From assembly GCF_030036535.1 (NCBI RefSeq), contig NZ_CP080389.1, forward strand, positions 1 to 64,000: 64,000 nt of DNA. Reading direction: 5' to 3'. This DNA comes from Agrobacterium cucumeris. GTDB lineage: Bacteria; Pseudomonadota; Alphaproteobacteria; Rhizobiales; Rhizobiaceae. The translations under genes and the position numbers were made by a program. Each line of letters opens with the position of its first letter. Positions within the stretch are counted from its first letter, which is position 1. The notes below the pieces were generated by a model. The model saw nothing but the letters and a program-made list of their open reading frames with translations, ran no database searches and was not told the DNA's origin. Shown here one piece after another: positions 17,081 through 26,504 of this stretch.

Positions 17081-18730
17081 TTACCAGTCTTCCACCGGCA
17101 GACGATTCTTCTGTCTCTTGGGGTGAGCCCGGTTGGCCGGTGCTTCGCCTGGAGCGATTGAGGCGTAGGGCTTTTTAGCTGCCGTGGCATGCGCTCTACG
17201 AACCGCGTCCCGACGCTCCCGTTTGGAGAGCTTGGCAGCATCAGCGATGGCAGATATCTCACGGCGTAGAGCCACTTTTTCTATGCTTGAGCGCTGGTTG
17301 ATAGCGCGCAATTGAGCGCGTTCCGCATCATGCTCCCACAAGGTCACCGGTTCAATGCGGCCATCGCGGCGTCCGACGGGTCGAAACGATCGGGTATCTG
17401 GATCACGAACATAGATATGGCTGATATCACGGGGATCGTATCGAACCTCAAGCTTACCGAGCCGGTCGCGTTCTGGAACGAAAGACCCGAGCCAGGAGCA
17501 ATAGTAATGCAATGCGAACATGCTCAATCCCTGTGGTGAAAGTTGTCGGCCAGCGCTGGGCAGGAATGACAGAAGTACTCGTTGCGGCTCGTCCTCGTGT
17601 TCGGGCGACCCCCCGCTACCGCGTAGCCATTCTGCGGCCGGCACTTTCAGCGTTTTGGAATTCTCCTGTCTATTATGATCAAGGATTGCCAACGCCAGGC
17701 AGCGTTCCAATTCAGAGAAGCTCAGGCAAGCGCGCTGATGTGACGGATATTCGTCGCGATCGGCCACAGAACTTCCTGACGAACCGGGATATGTGGACAG
17801 CACCCCATTGAGCTTGCCCAAAAGCCGCTCGACAACGCCGCCTTGATGAACTCTACCGCGGTCGCGATGGCGAATACGAATCCCGTAGTCGTCGCAACCA
17901 TGCTGAAAAGCATTTCCCTTGAATTCCTTGGCCGAGTCGGTGAGCAGAAGCTTCGGACGGCCGAACATTGGCCATGCATGGTGTATCGACCGAGCGGTAA
18001 GCCATTCGTCTTTCCGGCAGATCGCGTGTGCCAGACAAAGCGCAACAGACAAGACAGAGGGCTTTTCTAGGGTAAGGCAGAAGCCAAGAATGGCGCGGGT
18101 CGCAACATCGATGACGATCGTCAGATACGGTCGACCGATGAATACGCCGCCGTTGTTGACCACCTCCACGAAATTTATGTCGGTCGGAGTATGGTCGATC
18201 TGGCAGACATCAAGCGGGTGCGGTGCGTGGATATAACCCGGCCGCGGCTTGAGCCGCATGAGATGCTTAGGATTGGCCGACCGTTTTTTGGCGATCTCTT
18301 CCACGGAGAATAATGACGGGATTCGCCGGGAAATCGTGACGTAGGAAGGGATAACGACGCCGGCTTCCTGACATCGGGCGCGGATCTCGGCAACAACCGG
18401 CGCAAGAGGCGGCGCTTCAAGTGTCATCCACTGCTCGCGCAATGTTGTTTGGATGATCTCCTCTGCCTTCTCCGATAGCCGCTTGCGCCGCTCGGAAGGC
18501 AGCCGAGGCAATAATGCTGTTATCGTTCGCTCAACCCGATACCGGGCAAGGAGATTATAGATTTGTCGGGATGTTAGCTGAAGTTCAGCCGCTGCCCTGG
18601 CAATCGCGTCTTTCTTGGCTCGTCCAGCATCCAAGACACGATCGAGTTCGCGGGCGGTTCTCCGCGCCTTCAACCAGTCTTCCTCGGAAGGAAAAGGGCC
18701 GGCTCCACGATTTTGAAGTGGCTTTGGCAT
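17081..18730 (-). CDS. tniA: TniA, DDE transposase
   Basis: 549-aa Mu/TnsB-type transposase. An N-terminal helix-turn-helix (LTSRQIYNLLARYRVERT) is followed by the integrase core with the DDE triad visible: VCQIDHTPTDI (first Asp), LLLTDSAKEF (second Asp, where the usual NG is SA) and GGVVERLLGKLN (Glu). The C-terminal Mu beta-barrel-like domain contains VRYDPRDISHIYVRD. It is the first gene of the tniABQ operon, about 106 bp inside the right transposon end. Length is normal. Confidence 0.93.
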   Translation of the reverse strand: MPKPLQNRGAGPFPSEEDWLKARRTARELDRVLDAGRAKKDAIARAAAELQLTSRQIYNLLARYRVERTITALLPRLPSERRKRLSEKAEEIIQTTLREQWMTLEAPPLAPVVAEIRARCQEAGVVIPSYVTISRRIPSLFSVEEIAKKRSANPKHLMRLKPRPGYIHAPHPLDVCQIDHTPTDINFVEVVNNGGVFIGRPYLTIVIDVATRAILGFCLTLEKPSVLSVALCLAHAICRKDEWLTARSIHHAWPMFGRPKLLLTDSAKEFKGNAFQHGCDDYGIRIRHRDRGRVHQGGVVERLLGKLNGVLSTYPGSSGSSVADRDEYPSHQRACLSFSELERCLALAILDHNRQENSKTLKVPAAEWLRGSGGSPEHEDEPQRVLLSFLPSAGRQLSPQGLSMFALHYYCSWLGSFVPERDRLGKLEVRYDPRDISHIYVRDPDTRSFRPVGRRDGRIEPVTLWEHDAERAQLRAINQRSSIEKVALRREISAIADAAKLSKRERRDAVRRAHATAAKKPYASIAPGEAPANRAHPKRQKNRLPVEDW

Positions 18731-18796
18731 GCGCTGCCCCGTCGAAGTCGTTAGCGAAAATCTGGGCTATTTTTGCGCGCTAACTCTAACAAACGT

Positions 18797-19921
18797 ATGA
18801 CGTTTTGCCGTTTGAAATTCCAAAGTAAAAGCGACACCGGCATTGCGCTCACCCGTCTCGACGAGCGGATTTCTCGCTCGCCCGCCGGCGCTGGCTTCCT
18901 CGAGAGGCAAGACTTCGCCGACGCCTGCGCCTCGCTGTGGATCGACGGCGAGCTCGTCCATCTCGAGGATCTCGTTCTCCACGACGCCACTCGCGACATC
19001 CGCACCCCGACCCACGAACTGACCATCGCCCGCGACGTCCTGCGTACCCGCCGGCGTATCGCCGCGCAGCCGCCCGGCTGGGCGCTCAGCCCCGACGGCC
19101 TCCGCAGCCTGCGCAGGCACAACGTTTTGGCGGGGCAGGCGTGGCCTGCAGCATCTCTGGATGACAGCGCCACCGAGAGCAAAGACGCCGCGGTGCCTGT
19201 TGATGCGACGGAAGCCGGGGAGGGCGAGGACAGCGACGACGCCAGCGTCCTCGACGCCGAGCTGGCCGCCATCGATGCGGTGTTGGCGCGCTCGGAAGCC
19301 GTGTTGAAGAGCGCGGCCGCGCCAACAAGTCGGGTGCGGGATCGTGACCCACTTGTCTATGATCTCGACTGGGACGAGGACGCGCGGCTGGAGGAATGGC
19401 GCACCGTGCTGCGCCAGGCCGAAAATCTGCCGCCGGTGCTGCAGGCCGTGGTCGCCCTCGATGCCTGGAACACGATCGAGGTTCTGCAGCACGCGCCTTG
19501 GCTCGGCCGGCACCTCGCAGCCTCGATCCTGCGCCAGGGTGGCATTGCCACGGGCGCTCACCTGGTGGCGATAAATCTCGGCCTGAAAACCATCCCGGTT
19601 GATCGGCGCCGGCATCGCAGTCGAGAGGTTCGGCTGCTGGCCATTGCCGACGGGCTGATTGCGGCCGCCGAGATCGGGATGAAGGAACATGATCGCCTGG
19701 CGCTGGCTCGAACACTGATGGAGCGAAAGCTGGACGGGCGCCGGACGTCTTCAAAACTGCCGGAGCTGGTTGAGTTGGTGATGGCCAAACCATTGGTGTC
19801 GGCAAAAATGGTGGCGAAGACGCTCGAGGTGACGCCGCAGGCGGCGCGCAGAATTGTTATGGAGCTGGGGTTGCGGGAGATGACGGGGAGGGGGAGGTTT
19901 CGGGCATGGGGGATTATCTAG
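18797..19921 (+). CDS. RHE_PE00001-family protein (DUF1612/HTH), 5' end replaced by transposon
   Basis: Rhizobial DNA-binding-type protein of the RHE_PE00001 family. The conserved sequence starts at about 18837 with [18 protein letters not shown] and includes [25 protein letters not shown] and the C-terminal helix-turn-helix ([27 protein letters not shown]). The bases before 18837 belong to the transposon end, so the native first 25-30 codons are missing and the first residues here are transposon-encoded. An ATG at 18797 and a TTG at 18773 are in frame, so a chimeric protein could still be made. Function in the family is unknown. Confidence 0.75.
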   Translation: MTFCRLKFQSKSDTGIALTRLDERISRSPAGAGFLERQDFADACASLWIDGELVHLEDLVLHDATRDIRTPTHELTIARDVLRTRRRIAAQPPGWALSPDGLRSLRRHNVLAGQAWPAASLDDSATESKDAAVPVDATEAGEGEDSDDASVLDAELAAIDAVLARSEAVLKSAAAPTSRVRDRDPLVYDLDWDEDARLEEWRTVLRQAENLPPVLQAVVALDAWNTIEVLQHAPWLGRHLAASILRQGGIATGAHLVAINLGLKTIPVDRRRHRSREVRLLAIADGLIAAAEIGMKEHDRLALARTLMERKLDGRRTSSKLPELVELVMAKPLVSAKMVAKTLEVTPQAARRIVMELGLREMTGRGRFRAWGII

Positions 19922-20017
19922 TCGGATAAGTTCTTCTGCCGCCGTCTGTGACGCTGTTTTCCCGTAGCCCTGGCTTCGTAGGCTCACGTTTTCTTCTGCG
20001 CACCTCTCTGATGAGCG

Positions 20018-20275
20018 CTAACACGAAGTCCGGATGGGAAACAGGTCCTCGCCGTAATGGTGAAGCCTCGTGTGATGGCGACGACATAGCCACCGGACTT
20101 TCAAAGGCTCATCATATTGATCGTGATGGGCATCGACGGCTGCGTTGCCGCAGACCTCACACGTGTTCTTCCTCAGTTCGCCCACCTTTAAGGCACGCTG
20201 CACGATGAGGTGAGCCTCATACTTTGTCGGATTGGCTCGTCGCCAGTTTGCCTGACGGGTATCGGTCTTGAGCAT
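20018..20275 (-). CDS. Small HNH/zinc-ribbon-like protein
   Basis: 85-aa basic protein. It contains CEVCGNAAVDAHHDQYDEP followed by WLCRRHHTRLH: a CxxC, a DAHH and a CxxxH set typical of small HNH-fold proteins on phages and plasmids. The core is complete, but the protein is short and activity is uncertain. It is the last of three small minus-strand genes. Confidence 0.7.
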   Translation of the reverse strand: MLKTDTRQANWRRANPTKYEAHLIVQRALKVGELRKNTCEVCGNAAVDAHHDQYDEPLKVRWLCRRHHTRLHHYGEDLFPIRTSC

Positions 20276-20292
20276 CTAGGTAGTCTTCCCGA

Positions 20293-20553
20293 TCAGTTCA
20301 GGGTGTAGCGCTTCCAGGGTATCGCCTGCATAGGCACCCGCGACAGAAAATTAACGAGATCACGTCGACCACGATATGTCGGGACGCCCCGGCTGTTTTG
20401 CGCCATGAGAACAATCGGCACGCCGGGGAATGCTGGCTGGAAGCTATAAGCAACCTCATCGGCTTGAGGGCCGCTGTTGAGAACGTGCGGCTTAACAATG
20501 ACGACGGCGAATGTGACGCCCTGCTCGCGAACTAATGCGCCTTCAAACTGCAT
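20293..20553 (-). CDS. Small hypothetical protein
   Basis: 86-aa protein starting MQFEGALVREQGVTFAVVIVK. The start is chosen because GGAGAG lies 8 bases upstream; a longer frame to 20586 has none. The repeated Val-rich strand and the segment VPIVLMAQNSRGVPTYRGRRDLVNFL suggest a small alpha/beta fold. I do not recognise a characterised family. Confidence 0.7.
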   Translation of the reverse strand: MQFEGALVREQGVTFAVVIVKPHVLNSGPQADEVAYSFQPAFPGVPIVLMAQNSRGVPTYRGRRDLVNFLSRVPMQAIPWKRYTLN

Positions 20554-20573
20554 TTCTTCTCTCCTTTGATGAA

Positions 20574-20599
20574 GAGGCCGCCTCACTCCAGGCGGCCTC
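20574..20599. terminator. Hairpin between two small genes
   Basis: GAGGCCGCC / GGCGGCCTC, a perfect 9-bp stem with an 8-base loop, between the DUF2188 gene and the next minus-strand gene. A short T-run follows only on the plus strand. It may partly separate expression of the two genes. Confidence 0.5.
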
Positions 20600-20604
20600 A
20601 GGTT

Positions 20605-20829
20605 TTAACCACGTGGCGGGAACGGGTCGCGACCGTAGGAATCCTTGTCCCGGATTTGACCGTTGGGACGGTGGATGACCACTTCGCTCTGCTGGTTGAT
20701 CGCAATCTTGCGAGCAGCAGCAGCCGCGTCGGCCTGCGTTCCATGCGTGGAGGTCACTCGCTCATTTCCAGCGCCCCGCACGGCCCATTCGCCGTTGTGG
20801 GGAACCACATGCTGATTTTTCTTTGTCAT
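20605..20829 (-). CDS. DUF2188 domain protein
   Basis: 74-aa protein with the full DUF2188 pattern: QHVVPHNGEWAVRGAGNERV, then THGTQADAAAAARKIAINQQSEVVIHRPNGQIRDKDSYG. ATG 20829 is chosen over 20859 because the domain starts right after it. DUF2188 proteins are widespread on plasmids and elements; no role can be given from sequence. Confidence 0.85.
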   Translation of the reverse strand: MTKKNQHVVPHNGEWAVRGAGNERVTSTHGTQADAAAAARKIAINQQSEVVIHRPNGQIRDKDSYGRDPFPPRG

Positions 20830-20945
20830 TGCATCAGATTCCTTTTTCTTGAGTGCCAATCGACTTTACATTAATTAAAATTTAATTGTCAATATGGCTA
20901 ATGTGGTTTACGGACTGGGGTATATATTTTACGCATGGAGTGATC

Positions 20946-22070
20946 ATGACCATTGAGATGAAAAATGTGCTGGAGTTAGCCGATGCGGCGTTATCCGCTG
21001 ACTACACGCGCGTACGCAGAGCCGCGAATGCGCTCGCGCGAGACCTCGACAAGAATGGTGAGACCTCCATTGCCAAGGAACTCAAGGCGCTGGTTCGGAA
21101 GAGGGGGGTGCCTTTGAAGGCGTCCGGTTACATGGAGTCCCTGCCTGTCGACTCGAAATCCCGGTTGCCGCTTGTCGAAGAGCAGACTTGGCCCGATACA
21201 CCTATTTTCCTAAATGAAAGCGGTTGGCGCGTGTTCAGCGATTTCATCGCGGATGCCCGTCGCATTGATGACTTGAGTGCCAAAGGATTGGCGTCGCGAC
21301 TAGGGCTTCTGCTCTCCGGCCCGCCCGGAACAGGTAAGTCTCTTCTTGCCGGGCACATCGCTGCACAGTTGTCACGACCCCTCTACGTCGTCCGGCTCGA
21401 CTCCGTGATATCCTCGCTGCTCGGCGATACGGCAAAAAATATTCGCTCGGTTTTTGATTTCGTACCGGCGCGGAACGCTGTTCTATTTCTTGATGAAATG
21501 GATGCTGTTGCAAAATTGCGGGATGATCGACACGAGCTGGGCGAGCTCAAGCGTGTGGTCAATACCGTCATTCAAGCGCTTGATGGGCTGGACCCGAGTT
21601 CGATCGTGGTTGCTGCAACAAATCATGCTCACCTTCTCGATCCTGCGATCTGGAGAAGATTCCCCTACAAGATAGATCTTGGGCTTCCGGAGGAAAGCGT
21701 CCGTGCCGATCTTTGGCGGCATTTTCTCTTTGAGGATAAAGATGAAGATGGTCGCGCCGAACTGTTTGCTACAGTGTCCGAAGGACTATCGGGGGCCGAT
21801 ATCGAAACGATGAGCTTGTCAGCACGGCGTCATGCGGTCCATGATTCGCGTGACATCGATTTTGGAGCCGTCATTGCGGCTCTGTTAGAGCCCAGCTCAG
21901 GGCGGACCGCCCCTGTCCAACGGCAGCCATTGGACGCCGAGCAAAAGCGGCAGGTGGCGATAGCATTGAAGGAGAAACACGGTATTGCGGGCGCGGATAC
22001 CGCCCGCATCCTTGGTGTGTCACGGCAAGCCATTTATGCATATTTGAAGCAACAGGATGGGGAGGCATAG
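20946..22070 (+). CDS. ietA: IetA-like AAA ATPase (antitoxin of IetAS)
   Basis: 374-aa AAA+ ATPase. Walker A is GPPGTGKS, Walker B is AVLFLDEMDAVAKLRDD, and sensor-1 is VVAATNHAHLLDPAIWRRF, a FtsH/spastin-type AAA core. A C-terminal helix-turn-helix (GIAGADTARILGVSRQAIYAYL) suggests DNA binding. ATG 20946 is chosen for the GGAG 5 bases before it. The stop is one base before the subtilase start. An AAA ATPase followed by an S8 protease is the IetAS arrangement, described on Ti plasmids as a toxin-antitoxin/incompatibility system and later as an anti-phage system. IetA is the antitoxin-like partner. Confidence 0.87.
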   Translation: MTIEMKNVLELADAALSADYTRVRRAANALARDLDKNGETSIAKELKALVRKRGVPLKASGYMESLPVDSKSRLPLVEEQTWPDTPIFLNESGWRVFSDFIADARRIDDLSAKGLASRLGLLLSGPPGTGKSLLAGHIAAQLSRPLYVVRLDSVISSLLGDTAKNIRSVFDFVPARNAVLFLDEMDAVAKLRDDRHELGELKRVVNTVIQALDGLDPSSIVVAATNHAHLLDPAIWRRFPYKIDLGLPEESVRADLWRHFLFEDKDEDGRAELFATVSEGLSGADIETMSLSARRHAVHDSRDIDFGAVIAALLEPSSGRTAPVQRQPLDAEQKRQVAIALKEKHGIAGADTARILGVSRQAIYAYLKQQDGEA

Positions 22071-22071
22071 C

Positions 22072-24330
22072 ATGGCGGAAGTTCGAGACCAGCCCCTTCT
22101 CTATCCTGTTTTGAGCCTTCAAATGGACCCGGCGCTCCGGAGTCCTACAGGGCGCGGCAAGGGCATTGAAAGTATCGTCACGGAGCGCCTCGGCCGACAG
22201 CAGGAAGTTCTTGCGAGCGAAACACGCGATATCTATGAGCACCGCGCGGAGTTGCCGACATATTCGGGGCTAACTCACCTCGTAGTTCGTATGTTTACCG
22301 AAGATTCCCTCGCTCCGACACACACACCAGACGACCTCTTCTCCCAGCGTCACGGCTGCAGGCTGGTTGCACCCCTTCCAAGCGGTTATTTGATCGAGGC
22401 CGACATCAAACAGTTGCCTCGCCTTCTCGACGCGATCCAACGTCCGGTCGGCTATGCGGTGCAAGCAGACATATCGCGAGTTTCGTCACTGGAGCGATTT
22501 GATGCGAAAAGTCGATTGCGCGGCCGGTCAGTCAATGAGCTCTGGAATTCCGCGCCGGAGGATGACGATGGACGTTTGTTCGTGGTCTGGCTTGCTCCTT
22601 TTCGTGATCGTGATGCCAAGGTAGAGGTCCTGGAGCGTATTCAGGGCTTTGCCAATGAGAGGTTGGTATTGCCGACTTTCACGAGTGTACGGTTGACGCT
22701 AGGCACATCAGAGCAAGCGGAAGAACCGCGCGCTTTAACGACGCCGCGACAATCCAGCATAGCAAGGGCCATGCGGGATTACCGAAACACCGGCGTCGGC
22801 CGAGCCACGGTTCGTATTCCGAACAAAGAAGGATTGCGGCAGCTAATCGCCTCCGGTGCTTCCTATCGAATCGATCCTGTGCGGCCCATCAGAGTGGCGG
22901 CCCCTGGCGAAGGAGCTGAGCCTCCTGCGCCGGTAATCGATCAAAACGCACCCGTCGTCGTTGTCGTGGACGGGGGACTGCATGCGAAAAGTTACAGCGC
23001 AGCTGAAGCCTTCAAGGCAACGCCTTTCGTGACGAATGCCCAAGCTGATAAGCTTCATGGCAACTGTATCAGCTCACTCGTTGTCCATGGCCACGCCTGG
23101 AATAATAATCGATTGTTGCCGGAGCTGAACTGCCGCATTGGATCGGTTCAGGCGGTCCCCCATAAGAACGCAAACCGTCGTTTCGATGAGCGTGAGTTGG
23201 TTGACTACCTGACGGAGGTTGCACGTCTTTATCCAGAGGCACGCGTCTGGAATATTTCCGCCAATCAAGATGGCATCGGCTTAGACCCCTCAGAAGTGAG
23301 CGTTCTTGGGCACGAAATCAGCCTCCTGGCGAGATCGGCGGGCTTTCTCCCTGTGATCTCCGTTGGAAATGTCAGCCCGGACAATAATTCTCGACCCAAC
23401 CCGCCAGCTGATTGTGAAGCGGCAATTGTTGTCGGTGGCCGTCAGGCGCTCCCAGATGGAACGCCGGGCGACCGTTGCCCTGCCTGCCTGCCCGGTCCTG
23501 GCCCCGATGGGATGATGAAACCGGACTTATCGTGGTTTTCAAATCTCAGGATGCTGGGTGGAGTTGTCGATACGGGAAGCAGTTACGCAACGCCGTTGGT
23601 ATCGTCTTTGGCAGCCCACACTTTCGATAGCTTACGTGAACCAACGCCGGATCTGGTTAAGGCTCTCCTCATCAATTCAGCGGAACGCAGCGAGCACGAT
23701 CCCAACCTCGGTTGGGGAACGCCGTATCAAGGGCACCTTCCTTGGACCTGCGCGCCTGGCAGCGTCACGCTTGCGTGGCGGGCACAACTCGAGCCGGGAA
23801 CCGCATACTACTGGAACGATATTCCCATCCCTCCCGAGCTGGTGCGAGATGGAAAGTTGTTTGGGCGCGCCAGCCTGACCGCCGTGCTGCGACCCCTCGT
23901 TTCGCCGTTCGGCGGCGCGAATTATTTCGCCTCTCGGTTGGAGACATCTTTGATGTACCCTACTGGGCCAAAGAAATGGCCCTCCCTTCTTGGTTCAATG
24001 AAGGAATCGACACTGCCGGAGAACGACGCTCGTGAAGAGCTGCGAAAATGGCAACCGATCAGAAGGCATTGCCGGGATTTTACCAAAAGCAGTGGGCTAG
24101 GCTTTTCCGGGTCGCATATGCGGCTATATGCGCGCGTTTACATGCGCGACCTCTACCAATTTGGGTGGACGCATCACAGTCAGGCTGGGCCGCAAGAAGT
24201 GGCTTTCGTACTCACGCTTTCGAGCGCTGATGGAGAGAAGTCGATCTATGACTCGACAGCTCGTGCGCTTGGAAACTTCGTTGAAAGCGCGGTCTTGAAC
24301 CAAGACATCGAGGTCTCGAATGAGATTTAG
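22072..24330 (+). CDS. ietS: IetS-like subtilase (S8 serine peptidase toxin)
   Basis: 752-aa subtilisin-like peptidase without signal peptide, so cytoplasmic. The triad is visible: Asp300 in VVVVVDGGLH, His329 in DKLHGNCISS and Ser504 in TGSSYATPLVSSLAAH. An N-terminal domain of about 290 aa and a C-terminal domain of about 200 aa flank the protease. In the IetAS system this protein is toxic unless paired with IetA. Translation is tightly coupled to ietA. The neighbouring plus-strand genes at 24382 and 24810 could be part of the same operon. Confidence 0.87.
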   Translation: MAEVRDQPLLYPVLSLQMDPALRSPTGRGKGIESIVTERLGRQQEVLASETRDIYEHRAELPTYSGLTHLVVRMFTEDSLAPTHTPDDLFSQRHGCRLVAPLPSGYLIEADIKQLPRLLDAIQRPVGYAVQADISRVSSLERFDAKSRLRGRSVNELWNSAPEDDDGRLFVVWLAPFRDRDAKVEVLERIQGFANERLVLPTFTSVRLTLGTSEQAEEPRALTTPRQSSIARAMRDYRNTGVGRATVRIPNKEGLRQLIASGASYRIDPVRPIRVAAPGEGAEPPAPVIDQNAPVVVVVDGGLHAKSYSAAEAFKATPFVTNAQADKLHGNCISSLVVHGHAWNNNRLLPELNCRIGSVQAVPHKNANRRFDERELVDYLTEVARLYPEARVWNISANQDGIGLDPSEVSVLGHEISLLARSAGFLPVISVGNVSPDNNSRPNPPADCEAAIVVGGRQALPDGTPGDRCPACLPGPGPDGMMKPDLSWFSNLRMLGGVVDTGSSYATPLVSSLAAHTFDSLREPTPDLVKALLINSAERSEHDPNLGWGTPYQGHLPWTCAPGSVTLAWRAQLEPGTAYYWNDIPIPPELVRDGKLFGRASLTAVLRPLVSPFGGANYFASRLETSLMYPTGPKKWPSLLGSMKESTLPENDAREELRKWQPIRRHCRDFTKSSGLGFSGSHMRLYARVYMRDLYQFGWTHHSQAGPQEVAFVLTLSSADGEKSIYDSTARALGNFVESAVLNQDIEVSNEI

Positions 24331-24381
24331 AAGGTCGACGTCTTCCGAATCTGCAATTACCCCTGCAATCGAGGCAGTTAC

Positions 24382-24774
24382 GTGAGGAGTGGCCGGCTTT
24401 CCTTCGGTTTTTCCGAGAGAGAATTTGGCGAAGCGTTGGCTCTCAGGACCGCTACCGTGGGAGTGAGGCCGGTAGATGCCGTCGAACAGCTGATGACACA
24501 AATTCTCGTCGAAAATCTTCGGCAGCAAGCAACTTTAGAGCTCCGGAAGATCCCCTCGGTGAAGCTTCACTCGATGTATTTCAAGGAGCGCTGTGCATCC
24601 TTGGCGCGGCTTGCGGACATCGGATACGAAACCTGGTATGTCGAGCTGGCCTTTTCCACAACCAAAGAGACCATGGTTGACGTCGTTGAGATTGACACGC
24701 AGGGTTTGCAACTCAGTCCCATAAATTATGGCCCTGCGGGGCTGATGTCCATCGACTTTGGTCGAAGCAGCTAA
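24382..24774 (+). CDS. Hypothetical protein downstream of ietS
   Basis: 130-aa protein from a GTG start that has GAGG 7 bases upstream. It is 51 bases after the ietS stop, on the same strand, so it is probably in the same transcript. The central helix-rich part (VEQLMTQILVENLRQQATLELRKIPSVKLHSMYFKERCASLARLADIG) is followed by a beta-rich C terminus. I do not recognise a family. Confidence 0.65.
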   Translation: MRSGRLSFGFSEREFGEALALRTATVGVRPVDAVEQLMTQILVENLRQQATLELRKIPSVKLHSMYFKERCASLARLADIGYETWYVELAFSTTKETMVDVVEIDTQGLQLSPINYGPAGLMSIDFGRSS

Positions 24775-24809
24775 AAACGCAAACAAACCACATCCTGCGT
24801 CTGAACCAC

Positions 24810-25211
24810 GTGACGATTCCGCCCAGCATGTTTCTTGAAACCAAGAAAATGATGGAGGCGATCCCCCTTGAGCAGCCGCTGGTCGCGAACCCTCGACCTG
24901 GGCCGCGTACGCAAGGCTATGAGTTCGGGATCGAGGGCTTTGAGTTTGTTGCATTTGACCATTTGATTACCGGGGAGCGTTGTTTCTGTTCATGCGCACG
25001 CCCGGCCCATGGCAAAATGATATCAGAGGCTATGCGGATTGCGTCTCATTCAGGCGCATGGACCTATCAGGTTGTTCGATTGTTGTCGGATGCGACCTAC
25101 ATCGACGAAATATGCCACCTGTGTATCGCCCGTCGCTCGGGACCGGAGGCTGCTGCTGATCTCTACGGTGATGATATTGGGGAGTTTATCGCGCCGTATA
25201 TCGATCAGCTG
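24810..25211 (+). pseudogene. 5' part of zinc-ribbon/nuclease gene interrupted by an IS5-like element
   Basis: First 134 codons of a gene that continues at 26505. The fragment contains two Cys pairs (CFCSC and ICHLC) around an Arg-rich helix, a possible zinc-binding unit, and ends YIDQL. An insertion with a CAGCTG duplication (25206-25211 and 26499-26504) splits it. Removing the insert and one CAGCTG joins YIDQL to MLMPGMDK in frame, giving an intact 267-aa protein. The truncated frame now runs into IS sequence and stops at 25250. The GTG at 24810 or ATG at 24828 could be the start. Confidence 0.8.
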
Positions 25212-26498
25212 GACCCCTCTAAAAACCTCCCCCTTTTCGGCAAATCGTGATTCAATCCGACATGCGCGATTTGGCGGGAGCAGATGATGCGGGGGCAGCC
25301 TGGTTTCTTTGATCTGGACGAGCGTTATGAACGGCTGAGCGCCGTGGGCGATCCGCTCGAGAAGCTGAATGCCATCATCCCGTGGCCTGTGTTCGCGAAG
25401 CCGCTGGCCAAGGCGCTGAAGCGATCGGATGGATCAAAAGGCGGGCGTCCGCCGTTTCCGGCGGTGCTGATGTTCAAGATCCTGGTGCTCCAGGCGCTCT
25501 ATAATCTCTCCGACGACCAGGCCGAGTTCGTCATCCAGGACCGGCTTTCGTTTATGCGGTTCCTGGGGCTCGGCCTTTCCGACAAGGTGCCGGACGCCAA
25601 GACGATCTGGCTGTTTCGCGAAAGTCTCGTGCGAGCCGGTGCCATCGATAATCTGTTCGCTCGCTTCGACAAACATCTGTCGCGGTCCGGGTATCTGGCC
25701 AAGGGCGGGCAGATCGTCGATGCGACAATCATCCAGGCTCCGAGGCAGCGCAATAATCAGGAAGAGAAAGACGCGATCAAAGCCGGTGAGATACCGCAGG
25801 ACTGGAAGGAGAAGCCCGCCAAGCTTGCCCAGAAGGATCGCGATGCGCGTTGGACGGTGAAGTATTCCAAGGCGAAGCAGCCGAGGGAAACGCCGACATC
25901 AGCGCCAACGAAGACCCATGACATCGCCATTCCGATGTTTGGTTACAAAAATCACGCGGGCATCGACCGGGCACATGGCTTCATACGGGGATGGACGGTG
26001 ACAAGTGCGAGCGCCCATGACGGTGCCCAACTCCGGAATGTCGTGACCAAGGACAATAGCGCCTCAACGGTCTGGGCCGACAGCGCCTACCGATCCAAGA
26101 CGAACGAGGAGTGGCTGGTAAGGAATGGCCTGAAGTCGGACATTCATCAGCGAAAGCCGAAGGGCAAGCCAATGCCGGAAACGACGTCGCGGGCCAACGG
26201 GCGACGATCCAAGATCAGGTCCGCTGTCGAGCATGTCTTTGCAAGGCAGAAGGATAAGATGAAGCTCTTCATCAGGACCATCGGGATTGGAAGGGCCAAG
26301 GTGAAGATTGGCATGGCCAATATCGCCTACAACATGCTCCGATACGTCTTCCACGAAGGTCGCCATGCCGCCGCATGACGACGGCCACCCCGCAAGGGGC
26401 GGGAATGCCAATACAGACAGTTCAAATATCACCACCGAGAGCGGCGGTAGGCTCAGATCACCCCGTCAATGCAGGAAATCGGGGTAAATCGAGGTGTC
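25212..26498 (+). mobile_element. IS5-family-like insertion sequence
   Basis: 1,287-bp element. The left end starts GACCCCTCTAAAAACCTC and the right end, read inward on the minus strand, GACACCTCGATTTACCCC: 12 of 18 positions match, an imperfect terminal inverted repeat. The target CAGCTG is directly repeated on both sides and the interrupted reading frame is restored exactly by removing the insert. It carries one transposase gene in the sense of the host gene. Confidence 0.85.
25284..26378 (+). CDS. IS5-family transposase
   Basis: 364-aa transposase, apparently intact. The N-terminal DUF772-type domain (MRGQPGFFDLDERYERLSAVGDPLEKLNAIIPW) and the DDE core (IVDATIIQAPRQR with first Asp; TVWADSAYRSKTNEEWL with second Asp; SAVEHVFARQKDKMKLF with Glu) are those of the IS5 family. 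The intact frame and cleanly repeated target suggest a recent insertion. Confidence 0.92.
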   Translation: MMRGQPGFFDLDERYERLSAVGDPLEKLNAIIPWPVFAKPLAKALKRSDGSKGGRPPFPAVLMFKILVLQALYNLSDDQAEFVIQDRLSFMRFLGLGLSDKVPDAKTIWLFRESLVRAGAIDNLFARFDKHLSRSGYLAKGGQIVDATIIQAPRQRNNQEEKDAIKAGEIPQDWKEKPAKLAQKDRDARWTVKYSKAKQPRETPTSAPTKTHDIAIPMFGYKNHAGIDRAHGFIRGWTVTSASAHDGAQLRNVVTKDNSASTVWADSAYRSKTNEEWLVRNGLKSDIHQRKPKGKPMPETTSRANGRRSKIRSAVEHVFARQKDKMKLFIRTIGIGRAKVKIGMANIAYNMLRYVFHEGRHAAA

Positions 26499-26504
26499 CA
26501 GCTG

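Larger units (their letters stand above)
15145..18836 (-). mobile_element. Tn5053/Tn7-like (TniABQ) transposition unit
   Basis: Three genes, TniA transposase, TniB ATPase and TniQ, in one operon. On the minus strand the sequence beginning at 18836 reads TGTCGCTTTTACTTTGG, the TGTCG-type terminus of TniA/Tn7-like elements, and beyond it an unrelated coding sequence resumes. No resolvase gene is present. I could not find the other end: no matching TGTCG terminus or 5-bp duplicate of the right flank (CCGGC) is present between 14880 and 15145, so the left end is lost or farther away. The given start is only the end of tniQ. Confidence 0.75.

Noticed and set aside
15145..18836. CRISPR-associated transposon
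   Set aside because: TniA, TniB and TniQ are present, but there is no cas12k or Cascade gene and no repeat array within or beside the unit.
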